Assembly (NCBI GenBank): GCA_017436575.1
Contig: JAFSCU010000001.1
Span: 20,408-84,407, forward strand
Reading direction: 5' to 3'
Source: Oscillospiraceae bacterium
GTDB taxonomy: Bacteria > Bacillota > Clostridia > Oscillospirales > Ruminococcaceae
DNA: 64,000 nucleotides
The translations under genes and the position numbers were made by a program. Below the pieces are notes generated by a model. It saw only the letters and a list, made by a program, of their open reading frames with translations, searched no databases and was not told the DNA's origin. Of the stretch, positions 1 through 7,217 are shown one piece after another. Position 1 is the first letter of the stretch; each line of letters starts with the position of its first letter.

Positions 1-357
1 GATAATTAGGTTATCACGTAGAGACTCCTGCGCCAAATCCGCAGGCTAATATGGACGAATAATATTTATTTCAATTTAAGTTTAACAAAAATAAGGGGTA
101 TTTACAAGGAAAAAAGCCTATTTTTTCTATCTTTTCCCTTTTGTGACATTTACCGCCGGAATAAAGAATAAAATTTGTGAAATATCCACAATAGCTATTT
201 TTACCACTTGTGAAGCACAGTTGTACATTGTTAAAAAACAGACATATTTTTCCTTCAGTTTCCAGCTGCAGTATTGTAAAAAAATACTATATATTTTCTT
301 CATACAGTGGCCATTTCACTGCAAATATACAAAATTGACAAAAGTTAATATTTTTTA
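1..357. other. Intergenic, no gene seen
   Basis: AT-rich leader region with no convincing coding frame. A small hairpin (CCTGCG, 7-nt loop, CGCAGG) lies near positions 27-46. One frame reads a short tail ending at 62, but it has an in-frame stop at 3-5, so it is not called as a gene end. Confidence 0.5.
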
Positions 358-387
358 TTGCAAAAATAAATAATGCTGTGTTATATT
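358..387 (+). promoter_or_regulatory. Probable promoter of the purC leader
   Basis: TTGCAA (358-363) and TATATT (382-387) are separated by 18 nt, just upstream of the purine riboswitch. A start near 394 would include the whole aptamer. Assigned by consensus match only. Confidence 0.45.
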
Positions 388-408
388 TTTTATGTAAGAT
401 GAATATTA

Positions 409-471
409 CATATAAATCCAATAATATGGTTTGGATGTTTCTACAAAGTGACCGTAAATCACTTTACTATG
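409..471 (+). ncRNA. Purine riboswitch aptamer (guanine/hypoxanthine type)
   Basis: All conserved parts of the purine aptamer are present in order: ATATAAA joining segment, P2 arms ATCCAA/TTGGAT with an AATATGG loop, the GTTTCTAC joining segment, P3 arms AAAGTGA/TCACTTT with loop CCGTAAA, and ACTATGG. The J3/1 specificity base is C (467), which in known aptamers selects guanine or hypoxanthine rather than adenine. P1 can form only about four pairs (CATA/TATG), shorter than usual. It lies 67 nt upstream of purC, so purine shut-off of purine biosynthesis is expected. A small hairpin (GAATT/AATTC) next to the purC ribosome site could be part of the expression platform. Confidence 0.92.
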
Positions 472-538
472 GCAGGGCTTTCCTACCAATGAATTATTCT
501 GATTTTCTATTTTGAATTTATAATTCCGGAGGCTTTTT

Positions 539-1231
539 ATGAAAAAAATCTACACTGGTAAAACTAAAGACGTATTTGAACTTGAAAACGGCAACTACCT
601 GCTGGCTTTCAAAGACACAGTAACTGGCGAAAATGGCGTATTTGACCCAGGCGCAAACACAGTAGGTCTGGAAATTGACGGTATCGGCAAACAGAACCTG
701 AAAATGAGCAAAATCTTCTTTGAACTGCTGCAGGAAAAAGGCATCAAAACACATTATGTTTCCATCGACCCTGAAAAAGGCACAATGGAAGTTCTGCCTG
801 CAAAAAACTTTGGTCACGGCCTGGAAGTTATCTGCCGTCTGAGAGCTGTTGGCTCTTTCATCAGAAGATACGGCGATTACATCGAAAGCGGTGCTCCACT
901 GGATGCATACGTTGAAATGACATTTAAAAACGACGCAAAAGGTGACCCACTGGTAACAAAAGAAGGTCTGATTGCTCTGGGCGTTATGACTGACGAACAG
1001 TATGAATCAACAAAGAAACAGACACAGGAAATCACAAGAATTGTTGCTGAAGAATTTGCCAAAAAAGGTCTGGACCTTTATGACATCAAATTTGAATTCG
1101 GTTACAACAAAGAACTTGACCAGGTTATCCTGATTGACGAAATTGCTTCCGGCAATATGCGCGTTTACAAAGACGGTGAATATGTAGACCCAATTACACT
1201 TTCAAACCTGTTTCTTGGCGAAGACGCATAA
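539..1231 (+). CDS. purC: Phosphoribosylaminoimidazole-succinocarboxamide synthase (SAICAR synthetase)
   Basis: Catalyses ATP-dependent condensation of CAIR with aspartate to SAICAR in cytoplasmic purine synthesis. The 230 residues match the family length (about 235). The N-terminal nucleotide-binding strand reads [13 protein letters not shown] (2-14), the central signature ends GSFIRRYG (about 105-112), and the C-terminal part carries [16 protein letters not shown]. The start follows a CCGGAGG ribosome site. It is a single gene with a riboswitch in front and a terminator behind, so it is probably monocistronic, with purine-responsive control. No other pur gene is in the window. Confidence 0.97.
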   Translation: MKKIYTGKTKDVFELENGNYLLAFKDTVTGENGVFDPGANTVGLEIDGIGKQNLKMSKIFFELLQEKGIKTHYVSIDPEKGTMEVLPAKNFGHGLEVICRLRAVGSFIRRYGDYIESGAPLDAYVEMTFKNDAKGDPLVTKEGLIALGVMTDEQYESTKKQTQEITRIVAEEFAKKGLDLYDIKFEFGYNKELDQVILIDEIASGNMRVYKDGEYVDPITLSNLFLGEDA

Positions 1232-1247
1232 TTCAATATAAAATATT

Positions 1248-1279
1248 ACTCCCCAAGGCTGTGCCCTGGGGAGTTTTTT
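1248..1279 (+). terminator. Rho-independent terminator after purC
   Basis: Stem ACTCCCCA/TGGGGAGT with an inner GG/CC closing a short loop, followed by TTTTTT. It lies 16 bp after the purC stop. Confidence 0.9.
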
Positions 1280-1358
1280 CTTTATGACAGATAAAAGTCG
1301 CAGATATATGCAATAAAAATAAAACGTGTGCCTGCCGGTTGTGCACACGTTTATATTT

Positions 1359-1628
1359 CTATTTAATCCAGTCTGTCAGAATCCCGATAACATCCTGTGC
1401 TATCTGTGGATTGATTGAGTAATAAACCCATCTGGAGTCTTTGCGTGATGCAACGATGCCGCTGTCACACAAAATTTTCATATGGTGAGAAAGTGTGGAC
1501 TGACCCATTTTAACCTGGCTGAGTATCTGGCCTGCGTTCAGTTCTTTATCACTGATAAGGTCCATAATTGCCAGTCGGTTGCTGTCGCCCAGTGCTTTGA
1601 ATATTTTTTCTTTATCGGATAATTTCAT
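1359..1628 (-). CDS. ArsR/SmtB-family winged-helix regulator
   Basis: A small DNA-binding repressor-type protein of about 89 residues. The typical ArsR pattern is visible: FKALGDSNRLAIMDLI near the N terminus, then the recognition-helix region MGQSTLSHHMKILCDSGIV and the wing RKDSRWVYYSI. No cysteine/histidine metal cluster (such as ELCVCDL) is visible, so I do not assign a metal ligand; many metal-free ArsR proteins exist. Two in-frame ATGs (1634 and 1628) follow the AGGACGGA ribosome site; 1628 gives a 10-nt spacing and was chosen, 1634 remains possible. It is isolated, with no clear target operon next to it. Confidence 0.88.
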   Translation of the reverse strand: MKLSDKEKIFKALGDSNRLAIMDLISDKELNAGQILSQVKMGQSTLSHHMKILCDSGIVASRKDSRWVYYSINPQIAQDVIGILTDWIK

Positions 1629-1634
1629 AATCAT

Positions 1635-2237
1635 TCCGTCCTATTATAATAATTATCATATATAACTATATCAAGTTAAATATGCAGTTTAACCGGTCGT
1701 TAGCATTGTTTAACTTTTTATGACATAATGATACACCATTTGCAAAATATTTTCAACAATAAAAATGAATATTTTTACCTGAAAACACATCAAAAATACA
1801 GTTATTTTATAAATATATTATATTTTGTGTATGTTTATGTATTTAATATTTATATTTTTTCATTTAATAATTTCAATATTTAAATGTGTGAATTATATAT
1901 TTTTGTTGCTTTTAGCTCCGTTATGCATCATATCTATATATTTTACTTTTTGACGATAGTTCAACCGTGAACTTTTTTAAATCAAGTTTCTACAACATTA
2001 TTCAAATTATAACAAAGTATATTTATGTTGCTAAATTTTATAATATTTCAAATATTAGATAATTATTTATCGTATTTTTAGCTTATTTTCTCATTAAAGC
2101 AATAAACAAAATCATTTTATCGTCGGGCTTCGCTTTATTATCAAAGTTTATATTTACATCAGTATCTTCAATAAACAAGTAACGCTTTTTCGATAAATAA
2201 ATTTTATGTTGTGCATAAAAAATTTTTATTGATGCTT
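1635..2237. other. Long AT-rich intergenic region
   Basis: About 600 bp of very AT-rich sequence. It holds a 6-bp hairpin with a T-run (AGTTCA/TGAACT, 1958-1978, plus strand), and on the minus strand an open segment without a start (2083-2235) that may be a decayed gene tail. Nothing else is supported. Confidence 0.5.
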
Positions 2238-2270
2238 AAAAAAATGAACTGATTATAAAAATCAGTCCAT
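2238..2270 (-). terminator. Terminator after the acetyltransferase gene
   Basis: Read on the minus strand: TGGACTGATT, short loop, AATCAGTTCA, then a run of seven T. It directly follows the stop at 2277. Confidence 0.75.
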
Positions 2271-2276
2271 CTTTTA

Positions 2277-2933
2277 TTAAAAATATTTTTCAAAGTTATC
2301 CATATCTGCCTGCAAATCTTTCAAAAACAGGTCAATATGCCAGCCGTCTGTGGTTGCGTGATGACAGGTAAGTGACAGAGGCATCAGTATCTTGCCTGAC
2401 TGTTCAAAATATCTGCCCGCTTCCACAGATGGAAAGAAATATGGTTTGTTTTCATAGCTATGTACTGCAAACGATTTGAATTCCACCCAGGGAATTGCAG
2501 ATACAGTATAGGCATTTTGTGGTGGCAATGTATGTTTTTGGGCCAATATGCCATAGTTTTCGCCATATTGTTTCTGATTGTCCAGATACGCTTTATAAAA
2601 AGTGTGGAAATCGTCATTATACTCTGTCCACATCAGTGAAAAGGTTTTATTATCATTATGGAAATGAGCATAAAGCGGTGTAAGGCTGTGGTAATAGCCC
2701 AACTGACCATCTTTTTGTGCTATTTTAAACTCAATCTGCTTATTAAGGCTTTTTGTAACCAGCCACAGGTATGCAGGGAAAAACTTTATATTATTGCTTT
2801 TGACTGTCTGTAATAAAGCAGTAACATCCATTTCAACAGTCAATGAATAGCCTGTGGGGGCCATTTGTGAAAAGTAATAGAACAATTCTCCTCTTGGCCA
2901 CTTGGATATATCGATAGCTGTAAAATCCGTCAT
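2277..2933 (-). CDS. Type A chloramphenicol O-acetyltransferase-like protein
   Basis: 218 residues, the usual CAT length. The catalytic motif HHATTDG (about 191-197) contains the active-site His and the structural Asp of the CAT family. The N-terminal FTAIDISKWPRGELFYYF, the central IKFFPAYLWLVT and PLYAHFHNDNKTFSLMWT also fit CAT trimers. Known CATs transfer acetyl from acetyl-CoA to the 3-hydroxyl of chloramphenicol; whether this chromosomal member confers resistance cannot be read from sequence. Its ATG overlaps the stop of the upstream XRE gene by 4 nt (ATGA), so translation is probably coupled. Confidence 0.9.
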   Translation of the reverse strand: MTDFTAIDISKWPRGELFYYFSQMAPTGYSLTVEMDVTALLQTVKSNNIKFFPAYLWLVTKSLNKQIEFKIAQKDGQLGYYHSLTPLYAHFHNDNKTFSLMWTEYNDDFHTFYKAYLDNQKQYGENYGILAQKHTLPPQNAYTVSAIPWVEFKSFAVHSYENKPYFFPSVEAGRYFEQSGKILMPLSLTCHHATTDGWHIDLFLKDLQADMDNFEKYF

Positions 2934-3520
2934 ATTTTAATCTCCTGATAGAAAAGTCCGTGCTGGGTGCAATACCATACCAGTCTGGCTCGGCGTACAA
3001 ACGGCAGGCGGCACTGCAGGTCCCACTGTGGATAGAGTTTGCGGATTATCAGGCCATCTGCAGACAACAATGCCACAAAAGAAATGTAGTGGCTGCGTTC
3101 CATAGGATGTGATGAAGACACAAAGTATTCATTTTCCATTTTTTCTATGGAAAGAGCCTGGTTTTCATCCGCTTTCTGCAACGGTAAAGCAATCAGCTTT
3201 TTACCGCAACAGGTAATGCCGGCATCTGCCATGGCAGTGATAATATTACCGCAGATAGGACATACATAAAACTGTGTTTTTCTCATATTTCCTGCCAGGG
3301 ATTTATTTGTATCCAGTTGCCCTGACAGCAATTTTTCCAGATCCACATTGAAAATTTTTGACAGCTGTGGCAACAGGGACAAATCAGGCCGGCCATGACC
3401 TCTTTCCCATTTACTTACGGCTTTATCGCTGACATTCAGAAGTTCTGCCAACTGCAGCTGGGTCATGCTGTTTTCTTTTCGCAGGCTGTATATCAGCCTG
3501 CCGATTTTTTCATTATCCAT
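2930..3520 (-). CDS. XRE regulator fused to a desulfoferrodoxin-like domain
   Basis: Residues 7-60 form a Cro/CI-type helix-turn-helix (MTQLQLAELLNVSDKAVSKW). After a linker comes a desulforedoxin-like metal site, C87-x2-C90 and C104-C105 (CPICG ... CCGKK). The C-terminal part resembles the superoxide-reductase fold: H138 (HPM), H144 (HYI), C184 and H187 (CTQHGLF) match four of the five iron ligands of desulfoferrodoxin centre II; the first histidine ligand is not visible. Such fusions are known in clostridia, with unproven function; an iron- or redox-sensing repressor is a reasonable inference. It precedes and overlaps the CAT gene by 4 nt, making the acetyltransferase a likely co-transcribed output. 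Confidence 0.85.
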   Translation of the reverse strand: MDNEKIGRLIYSLRKENSMTQLQLAELLNVSDKAVSKWERGHGRPDLSLLPQLSKIFNVDLEKLLSGQLDTNKSLAGNMRKTQFYVCPICGNIITAMADAGITCCGKKLIALPLQKADENQALSIEKMENEYFVSSSHPMERSHYISFVALLSADGLIIRKLYPQWDLQCRLPFVRRARLVWYCTQHGLFYQEIKI

Positions 3521-3649
3521 ACTCTCACCTCTGTTTTAATTATAGAGTATTGTATGCAGTTTGCAATAAACGAAAAGTAGAGTTTGTAATAAAATGTTAA
3601 GTAAAATATAATTTGATTTCGGGTTCGAGTCCAGCTACTTACATAAAAT

Positions 3650-3679
3650 AAAAAAGAGTATCTGACGATACTCTTTTTT
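3650..3679 (-). terminator. Hairpin of repeat unit 1
   Basis: AAAGAGTATC, loop TGAC, GATACTCTTT with A/T flanks on both sides; it would work in both directions. Confidence 0.75.
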
Positions 3680-3843
3680 ATTTGGTGCACCATCAGGGAC
3701 TCGCCGTCCGCTTCGGCACTGCGTACCTTGCATACTAACTGGCTTTCGCTATCGCTCAAGCTCTCGCTTGCTACAAACAGTCCACCGGACTGTTTGTTTA
3801 ACGCAGCGACCCTCTCGGGTTCGAGTTCCTCTGGTTGTATAAA

Positions 3844-3877
3844 CAAAAACAGGTATCCAAAAGGATACCTGTTTTTG
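3844..3877 (-). terminator. Terminator downstream of tRNA-Lys
   Basis: Perfect stem ACAGGTATCC/GGATACCTGT with loop AAAA and A5/T5 flanks; first element after the tRNA 3' end on the minus strand, bidirectional by sequence. Confidence 0.85.
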
Positions 3878-3878
3878 T

Positions 3879-3954
3879 TGGTGCACCATCAGGGACTCGA
3901 ACCCGGGACCCACTGATTAAGAGTCAGTTGCTCTACCAACTGAGCTAATGGTGC
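3879..3954 (-). tRNA. tRNA-Lys (anticodon CTT)
   Basis: A full cloverleaf can be drawn on the minus strand: acceptor GCACCAT/ATGGTGC, D arm with TAGCTCAGTTGGTAGAGC, anticodon arm ACTGA-CTCTTAA-TCAGT giving anticodon CTT, T arm with GGGTTCGAGTCCC, discriminator A, and an encoded CCA. 76 nt including CCA. CTT reads AAG lysine codons. A terminator follows directly. Confidence 0.95.
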
Positions 3955-3992
3955 ATATTTTCTATTGCCTTAATATTATACCACCAAAAAAT

Positions 3993-4024
3993 AAAAATGC
4001 AATAGTTTTTTTGAAAACTACTGC
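3993..4024 (-). terminator. Terminator after lrgB
   Basis: Minus-strand stem GCAGTAGTTTT/AAAACTATTGC (one G-T pair) followed by ATTTTTATTTTTT, 15 bp after the lrgB stop. Confidence 0.65.
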
Positions 4025-4038
4025 ATTTTATTGATTCG

Positions 4039-4731
4039 TCAGTGCAACATTGCAAAAATCTGTGCAACAACCACCGTCATAAGACCTGCAACCGCAATTG
4101 AAAGGCCGGACATTGCGCCTTCCACTTCGCCCAGTTCAATGGCACGGGTTGTGCCAGTGCCGTGGGCAGCAGTGCCTATGGCAAGACCTTTTGCAACAGG
4201 ATTTGTGATTTTGCAGAAATCCAATACAGATGATGCAATTATATTGCCAAATATACCGGTGATAATAATAACAGGTACTGTAATAGCGTAAACACCGCCC
4301 AGTTCTTCGGCAACACCCATTCCAATGGCTGATGTAACACTTTTGGGCAGCAGAGTAACATATTCAGGATGGGACAGACCAAATATTAATGCCAGTGTAA
4401 GAATACCCACAGCAGAAGCAACCACACCGCTGAATATACCTGTGAGTATAGCAAAAACATTGTTTTTAAGCTGTTCAATCTGGCGATACAGTGGAATAGC
4501 AAGAGAAACTGTGGCCGGTGTCAGAAACCAGCTGATGTATTTTGCACCGCTGTTGTATGTATCATAATCTATGCCTGTGGTAAACAGGAAAGTAATAATA
4601 ATAACAATTGCTATCAGAATAGGATTAAAAAACTGACTTTTGAACTTGTCTTTTATCATAGAGCCAAAGAAAAATGCCACCATAGTAAGTGCGGCACCGG
4701 CAAATGAAGCAGAGGCAAAAAGTTCTTTCAT
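4039..4731 (-). CDS. lrgB: LrgB/CidB-family membrane protein
   Basis: 230 residues of mostly hydrophobic helices (six or more segments), with the family hallmarks NPILIAIV (about 36-43), TPATVSLAIPLY (71-82) and AAHGTGTTRAIELGE (188-202). LrgB works with LrgA in the membrane; the pair is known from studies of murein-hydrolase export and, in some bacteria and plants, pyruvate/glycolate transport, so the substrate here is left open. Its ATG directly abuts the lrgA stop. No LytSR two-component regulator is next to it, unlike in staphylococci and bacilli. Confidence 0.92.
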   Translation of the reverse strand: MKELFASASFAGAALTMVAFFFGSMIKDKFKSQFFNPILIAIVIIITFLFTTGIDYDTYNSGAKYISWFLTPATVSLAIPLYRQIEQLKNNVFAILTGIFSGVVASAVGILTLALIFGLSHPEYVTLLPKSVTSAIGMGVAEELGGVYAITVPVIIITGIFGNIIASSVLDFCKITNPVAKGLAIGTAAHGTGTTRAIELGEVEGAMSGLSIAVAGLMTVVVAQIFAMLH

Positions 4732-5082
4732 TTACTCATCCCCCTTTTCAATAATCCGCTGTGTCACTTTGCCTGTTACCAGCATAACAAAAGGAGTGAC
4801 CAGCACAACGGAACACACAGCTGCAGGCAGCATGCTTTTCAGGGTAGCCCAAGACCGCATAAGTCCCACGCCGCCAGGAACAAACATTATCGGCATACAA
4901 TCGATAAGGAAGTCAGCGGCTGTTTCCACCTTTTCCAGTTTTATCACACCTGATACCAACAGTATAAACATAAGCACCAGTCCCCATATACTGCCCGGCA
5001 CAGGCAGTGGAACAATATAGCGGATAAACTCGCCTGCAAAACAGACAAGAATTATAACAGAAAGCTGTTTAATAAATTTCAT
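4732..5082 (-). CDS. lrgA: LrgA/CidA-family membrane protein
   Basis: 116 residues with four predicted membrane helices and the family motif VPLPVPGSIWGLVLMF, followed by CMPIMFVPGGVGLMRS. This is the holin-like partner of LrgB. I chose the ATG at 5082, which has GAGGT 4 nt upstream; an upstream ATG at 5139 would add 19 residues without a ribosome site. Stop and lrgB start are directly adjacent, so the two form one operon ending at the hairpin near 4000. Confidence 0.92.
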   Translation of the reverse strand: MKFIKQLSVIILVCFAGEFIRYIVPLPVPGSIWGLVLMFILLVSGVIKLEKVETAADFLIDCMPIMFVPGGVGLMRSWATLKSMLPAAVCSVVLVTPFVMLVTGKVTQRIIEKGDE

Positions 5083-5138
5083 AATAACCTCAAATACAAT
5101 ATGATTATTTATTTTAAACCTGATTATAAATTTTTGCA

Positions 5139-5166
5139 AGAAAAAACAGCCTGCCGCAGCAGACTG
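5139..5166 (-). terminator. Terminator after the 5202-5780 gene
   Basis: Minus strand CAGTCTGC, loop TGCG, GCAGGCTG, then TTTTTT. Separates the XRE pair from lrgAB. Confidence 0.85.
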
Positions 5167-5201
5167 AAATCAGTATTTATTATTAACAAATAAGCAAGCT
5201 G

Positions 5202-5780
5202 TCAATTATTGAAAACAGAGGCTGCACCATAATTTTCGTTTTTATCCCATATTTCCACATCAACTTTATGCCAGTTTTCCCTTTTGTCTGTACTTACCTG
5301 TATCAGCCATGCAGTCATAGGATGTGCGCCGGCATATTCTGTTACTTTATTCATATTGACCACAGGGCAGCGGATTCCGTCAACTGTTACCTGCAGGTGA
5401 ATATCATCAGGAGCAATATCCTGACAACCCTTCAGATATTTGTCCAAAGCCATTGGTCTGAAATAAACCATAAGCCCATTGGCGGCGCCTTTTACAGTAA
5501 AACAGTGCAGCCCATATACTTCAAGTGTGTCTATCTTTGCATCAAGCTGCAAATCCGCATCCAGAATAATGTCCTGGCACCAGTATTCCAGGCCACTTTC
5601 CTTATAGCCCTTTACTGCAAAAAAGAAAGGATAGTATCCGGCCGGAATATCAAACCTGTAGTATCCTTCTGTATCTGTACAGGCTGTAAACAGTGTTTCA
5701 AAACTGTTGCTTTTCAGTTCAACCACTGCCTGCTCTACAGGCTGGTCATATTTATCTTTAATGTATCCGTCCAGTATCAT
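5202..5780 (-). CDS. Hypothetical protein with carboxypeptidase-regulatory-like domain
   Basis: 192 residues from the ATG at 5780. The N-terminal 70 residues (LDGYIKDKYDQPVEQAVVEL ... TDTEGYYRFDIPAGYYPF) have the pattern of a transthyretin/carboxypeptidase-regulatory beta-sandwich. The rest (residues 80-192) is not recognised; it includes VKGAANGLMVYFRPMALDKY and TAWLIQVSTDKRENWHKVDVEIWD. No signal peptide or membrane helix is visible, so it appears cytoplasmic. It starts one base after the stop of the membrane-anchored XRE regulator and is probably its functional partner. Function unknown. Confidence 0.8.
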   Translation of the reverse strand: MILDGYIKDKYDQPVEQAVVELKSNSFETLFTACTDTEGYYRFDIPAGYYPFFFAVKGYKESGLEYWCQDIILDADLQLDAKIDTLEVYGLHCFTVKGAANGLMVYFRPMALDKYLKGCQDIAPDDIHLQVTVDGIRCPVVNMNKVTEYAGAHPMTAWLIQVSTDKRENWHKVDVEIWDKNENYGAASVFNN

Positions 5781-5781
5781 T

Positions 5782-6615
5782 TCATTTTTCCTTTTCTGTA
5801 ACTGTAATTTCTGCAAAATCCGGCCAATAGTCTGTTATGCGGTACCACAGTGTATAGCCGTTTACTGTGGCCATTTTTTCAACAGGCTGGTCGCGGAATT
5901 TTATTTCCATATCCCCAGGCACAGCATCCCAGTGGATATAAACCCACGGCAGTTTTTCCTTATGGTAATATCCATGCAATGTATGCATCTGTATATAGTC
6001 ATCATCTTCCTGGTTCAGCTTCTGAACGTTTGAAGAACGGTCGGCCACACGGTATTTGTTCCCAACTTTTTCAATCAGGAAAATGCCGCTTCGGTCATCG
6101 GTAATAAACATACATACCTGCAGCCATCTGCCCTGAAAATTGTCATCGCGCCAATATATGCTGTCTGTACCCGGTGATATATCCCAGGCTTCAAACCAGG
6201 CATTTCTGCACCGGTCTGCTGAATTATACAATCCATCACGCAGATAATTATCCTGTGTGAATTTATAGCCTGTCAGCAACATAACAATCATACATAAAAC
6301 CACTATAATACATACAGCTTTTTGCTTCTGATGAATTTTTTTATTGGAATAATCAACTGTCATCCGAATAGTTTCTTCTGCTTTAGGCGCCAACTGTTCC
6401 TGCGGAATATATTCTCCCTGTAACAGTTCGTTGAGTGTGATGTTCAGTTCTTTTGCAAGAGGCTGCAGCAAAGACAAATCCGGCATATAGTTGCCGTTTT
6501 CCCAGCGGGAAACAGTTTTTCCTGTTACACCCAGTTTTTCAGCCAGTTGCGCCTGGGTCATATTCAGCTTTTTACGGTTTTGGGCAATAAACTTGCCGAT
6601 TTTATATGTATCCAT
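5782..6615 (-). CDS. Membrane-anchored XRE-family regulator
   Basis: 277 residues. Residues 7-60 are an XRE helix-turn-helix (MTQAQLAEKLGVTGKTVSRW), then a linker, then one membrane helix at about 100-116 (AVCIIVVLCMIVMLLTGY), and an external domain of about 160 residues rich in Trp and Tyr. The layout suggests sensing outside and DNA binding inside, as in many firmicute one-component membrane regulators; ligand and targets are unknown. The next gene starts 1 nt after its stop. It resembles in plan the double regulator at 16556-18046. Confidence 0.85.
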   Translation of the reverse strand: MDTYKIGKFIAQNRKKLNMTQAQLAEKLGVTGKTVSRWENGNYMPDLSLLQPLAKELNITLNELLQGEYIPQEQLAPKAEETIRMTVDYSNKKIHQKQKAVCIIVVLCMIVMLLTGYKFTQDNYLRDGLYNSADRCRNAWFEAWDISPGTDSIYWRDDNFQGRWLQVCMFITDDRSGIFLIEKVGNKYRVADRSSNVQKLNQEDDDYIQMHTLHGYYHKEKLPWVYIHWDAVPGDMEIKFRDQPVEKMATVNGYTLWYRITDYWPDFAEITVTEKEK

Positions 6616-6693
6616 AGGCCACCTCCCGTAAAAAGATTATAGCATATAAGTATTGAAATTCACTACCCATAAACAGCGAACAACAATTTTTAC

Positions 6694-6725
6694 AAAAAAC
6701 ACCTTACACAGAGGCAAGGTGTTCT
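6694..6725 (-). terminator. Terminator after the phosphodiesterase gene
   Basis: Minus-strand stem AACACCTT/AAGGTGTT followed by TTTTTTG, a few bases beyond the stop at 6731. Confidence 0.85.
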
Positions 6726-6730
6726 GTAAA

Positions 6731-7204
6731 CTATATTTCCCTGTGATAAAACAGCGGTTTTGGATTGGACAAATCCAATATGCCGTAGCAGCTGAAAGGG
6801 TTTGCTGACGGCATTACACTGCCTGGATTGAATGTGTATATACCATCGTAAAATTCATAATACTGGCGATGGGTATGGCCGAAAAGCGCAATATCCGCCT
6901 GCATATCCATACAGGCTTTTCGCAGTGGCAACAACCCCATTTTCACATAGTAGCCATCACCGTGACAGATAAGTATTTTGTAGCCTTTCACAGTGATTAT
7001 TTCCTTTGTAGGCACAGCAGTGTTTACATCACAGTTGCCTGCAACAGCAATGATTTCATATTCAGGATGGCTGGCTTTCAGTGATTGTATATCATTTATA
7101 CCATCTCCCAGAAATATGATTTTTTTAATATCTGATTCTTTTTCAATTATACGGCTGAGATAATTTTTAAAGCCGTGGGTGTCGCTGATAACAAGATATC
7201 TCAT
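6731..7204 (-). CDS. YfcE/MJ0936-type metallophosphoesterase
   Basis: 157 residues with the full set of calcineurin-type metal motifs: SDTHG (7-11), GDGIND (33-38), GNCD (about 56-59), CHGDGY and GHTHR (about 111-115). Family members are Mn-dependent phosphodiesterases with activity on small model phosphodiesters; the true substrate is not known. The start follows a GGGGTAC-type upstream region and lies 13 bp from the rsmI stop, so the two are probably co-transcribed. Confidence 0.9.
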   Translation of the reverse strand: MRYLVISDTHGFKNYLSRIIEKESDIKKIIFLGDGINDIQSLKASHPEYEIIAVAGNCDVNTAVPTKEIITVKGYKILICHGDGYYVKMGLLPLRKACMDMQADIALFGHTHRQYYEFYDGIYTFNPGSVMPSANPFSCYGILDLSNPKPLFYHREI

Positions 7205-7217
7205 AACTGTACCCCTG

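Larger units (their letters stand above)
3521..3878. repeat. Duplicated tRNA-end/terminator units
   Basis: Two copies of the same composite unit: a T-arm-like CGGGTTCGAGT on the plus strand (3620-3630 and 3816-3826), then a perfect terminator hairpin (3650-3679 and 3845-3876), then the identical 22 bp beginning TTGGTGCACC (3682-3703 and 3878-3899). The second copy runs into the real tRNA-Lys; the first stops after 22 nt and is a tRNA 3'-end remnant. The plus-strand T-arm piece and the tRNA T-arm are inverted relative to each other. Coding potential across this block is derived from the repeat. Confidence 0.75.

Noticed and set aside
6-62. Short frame ending at 62 that looks like a protein tail
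   Set aside because: A stop at 3-5 in the same frame limits it to 18 codons; other frames are also closed.
143-373. Open frame of 76 codons upstream of the purine riboswitch
   Set aside because: AT-driven composition, no ribosome site, overlaps the promoter region.
3493-3846. Open frame of 117 codons on the minus strand
   Set aside because: Runs through the tRNA-end repeats and terminators and overlaps the XRE start; repeat-derived.
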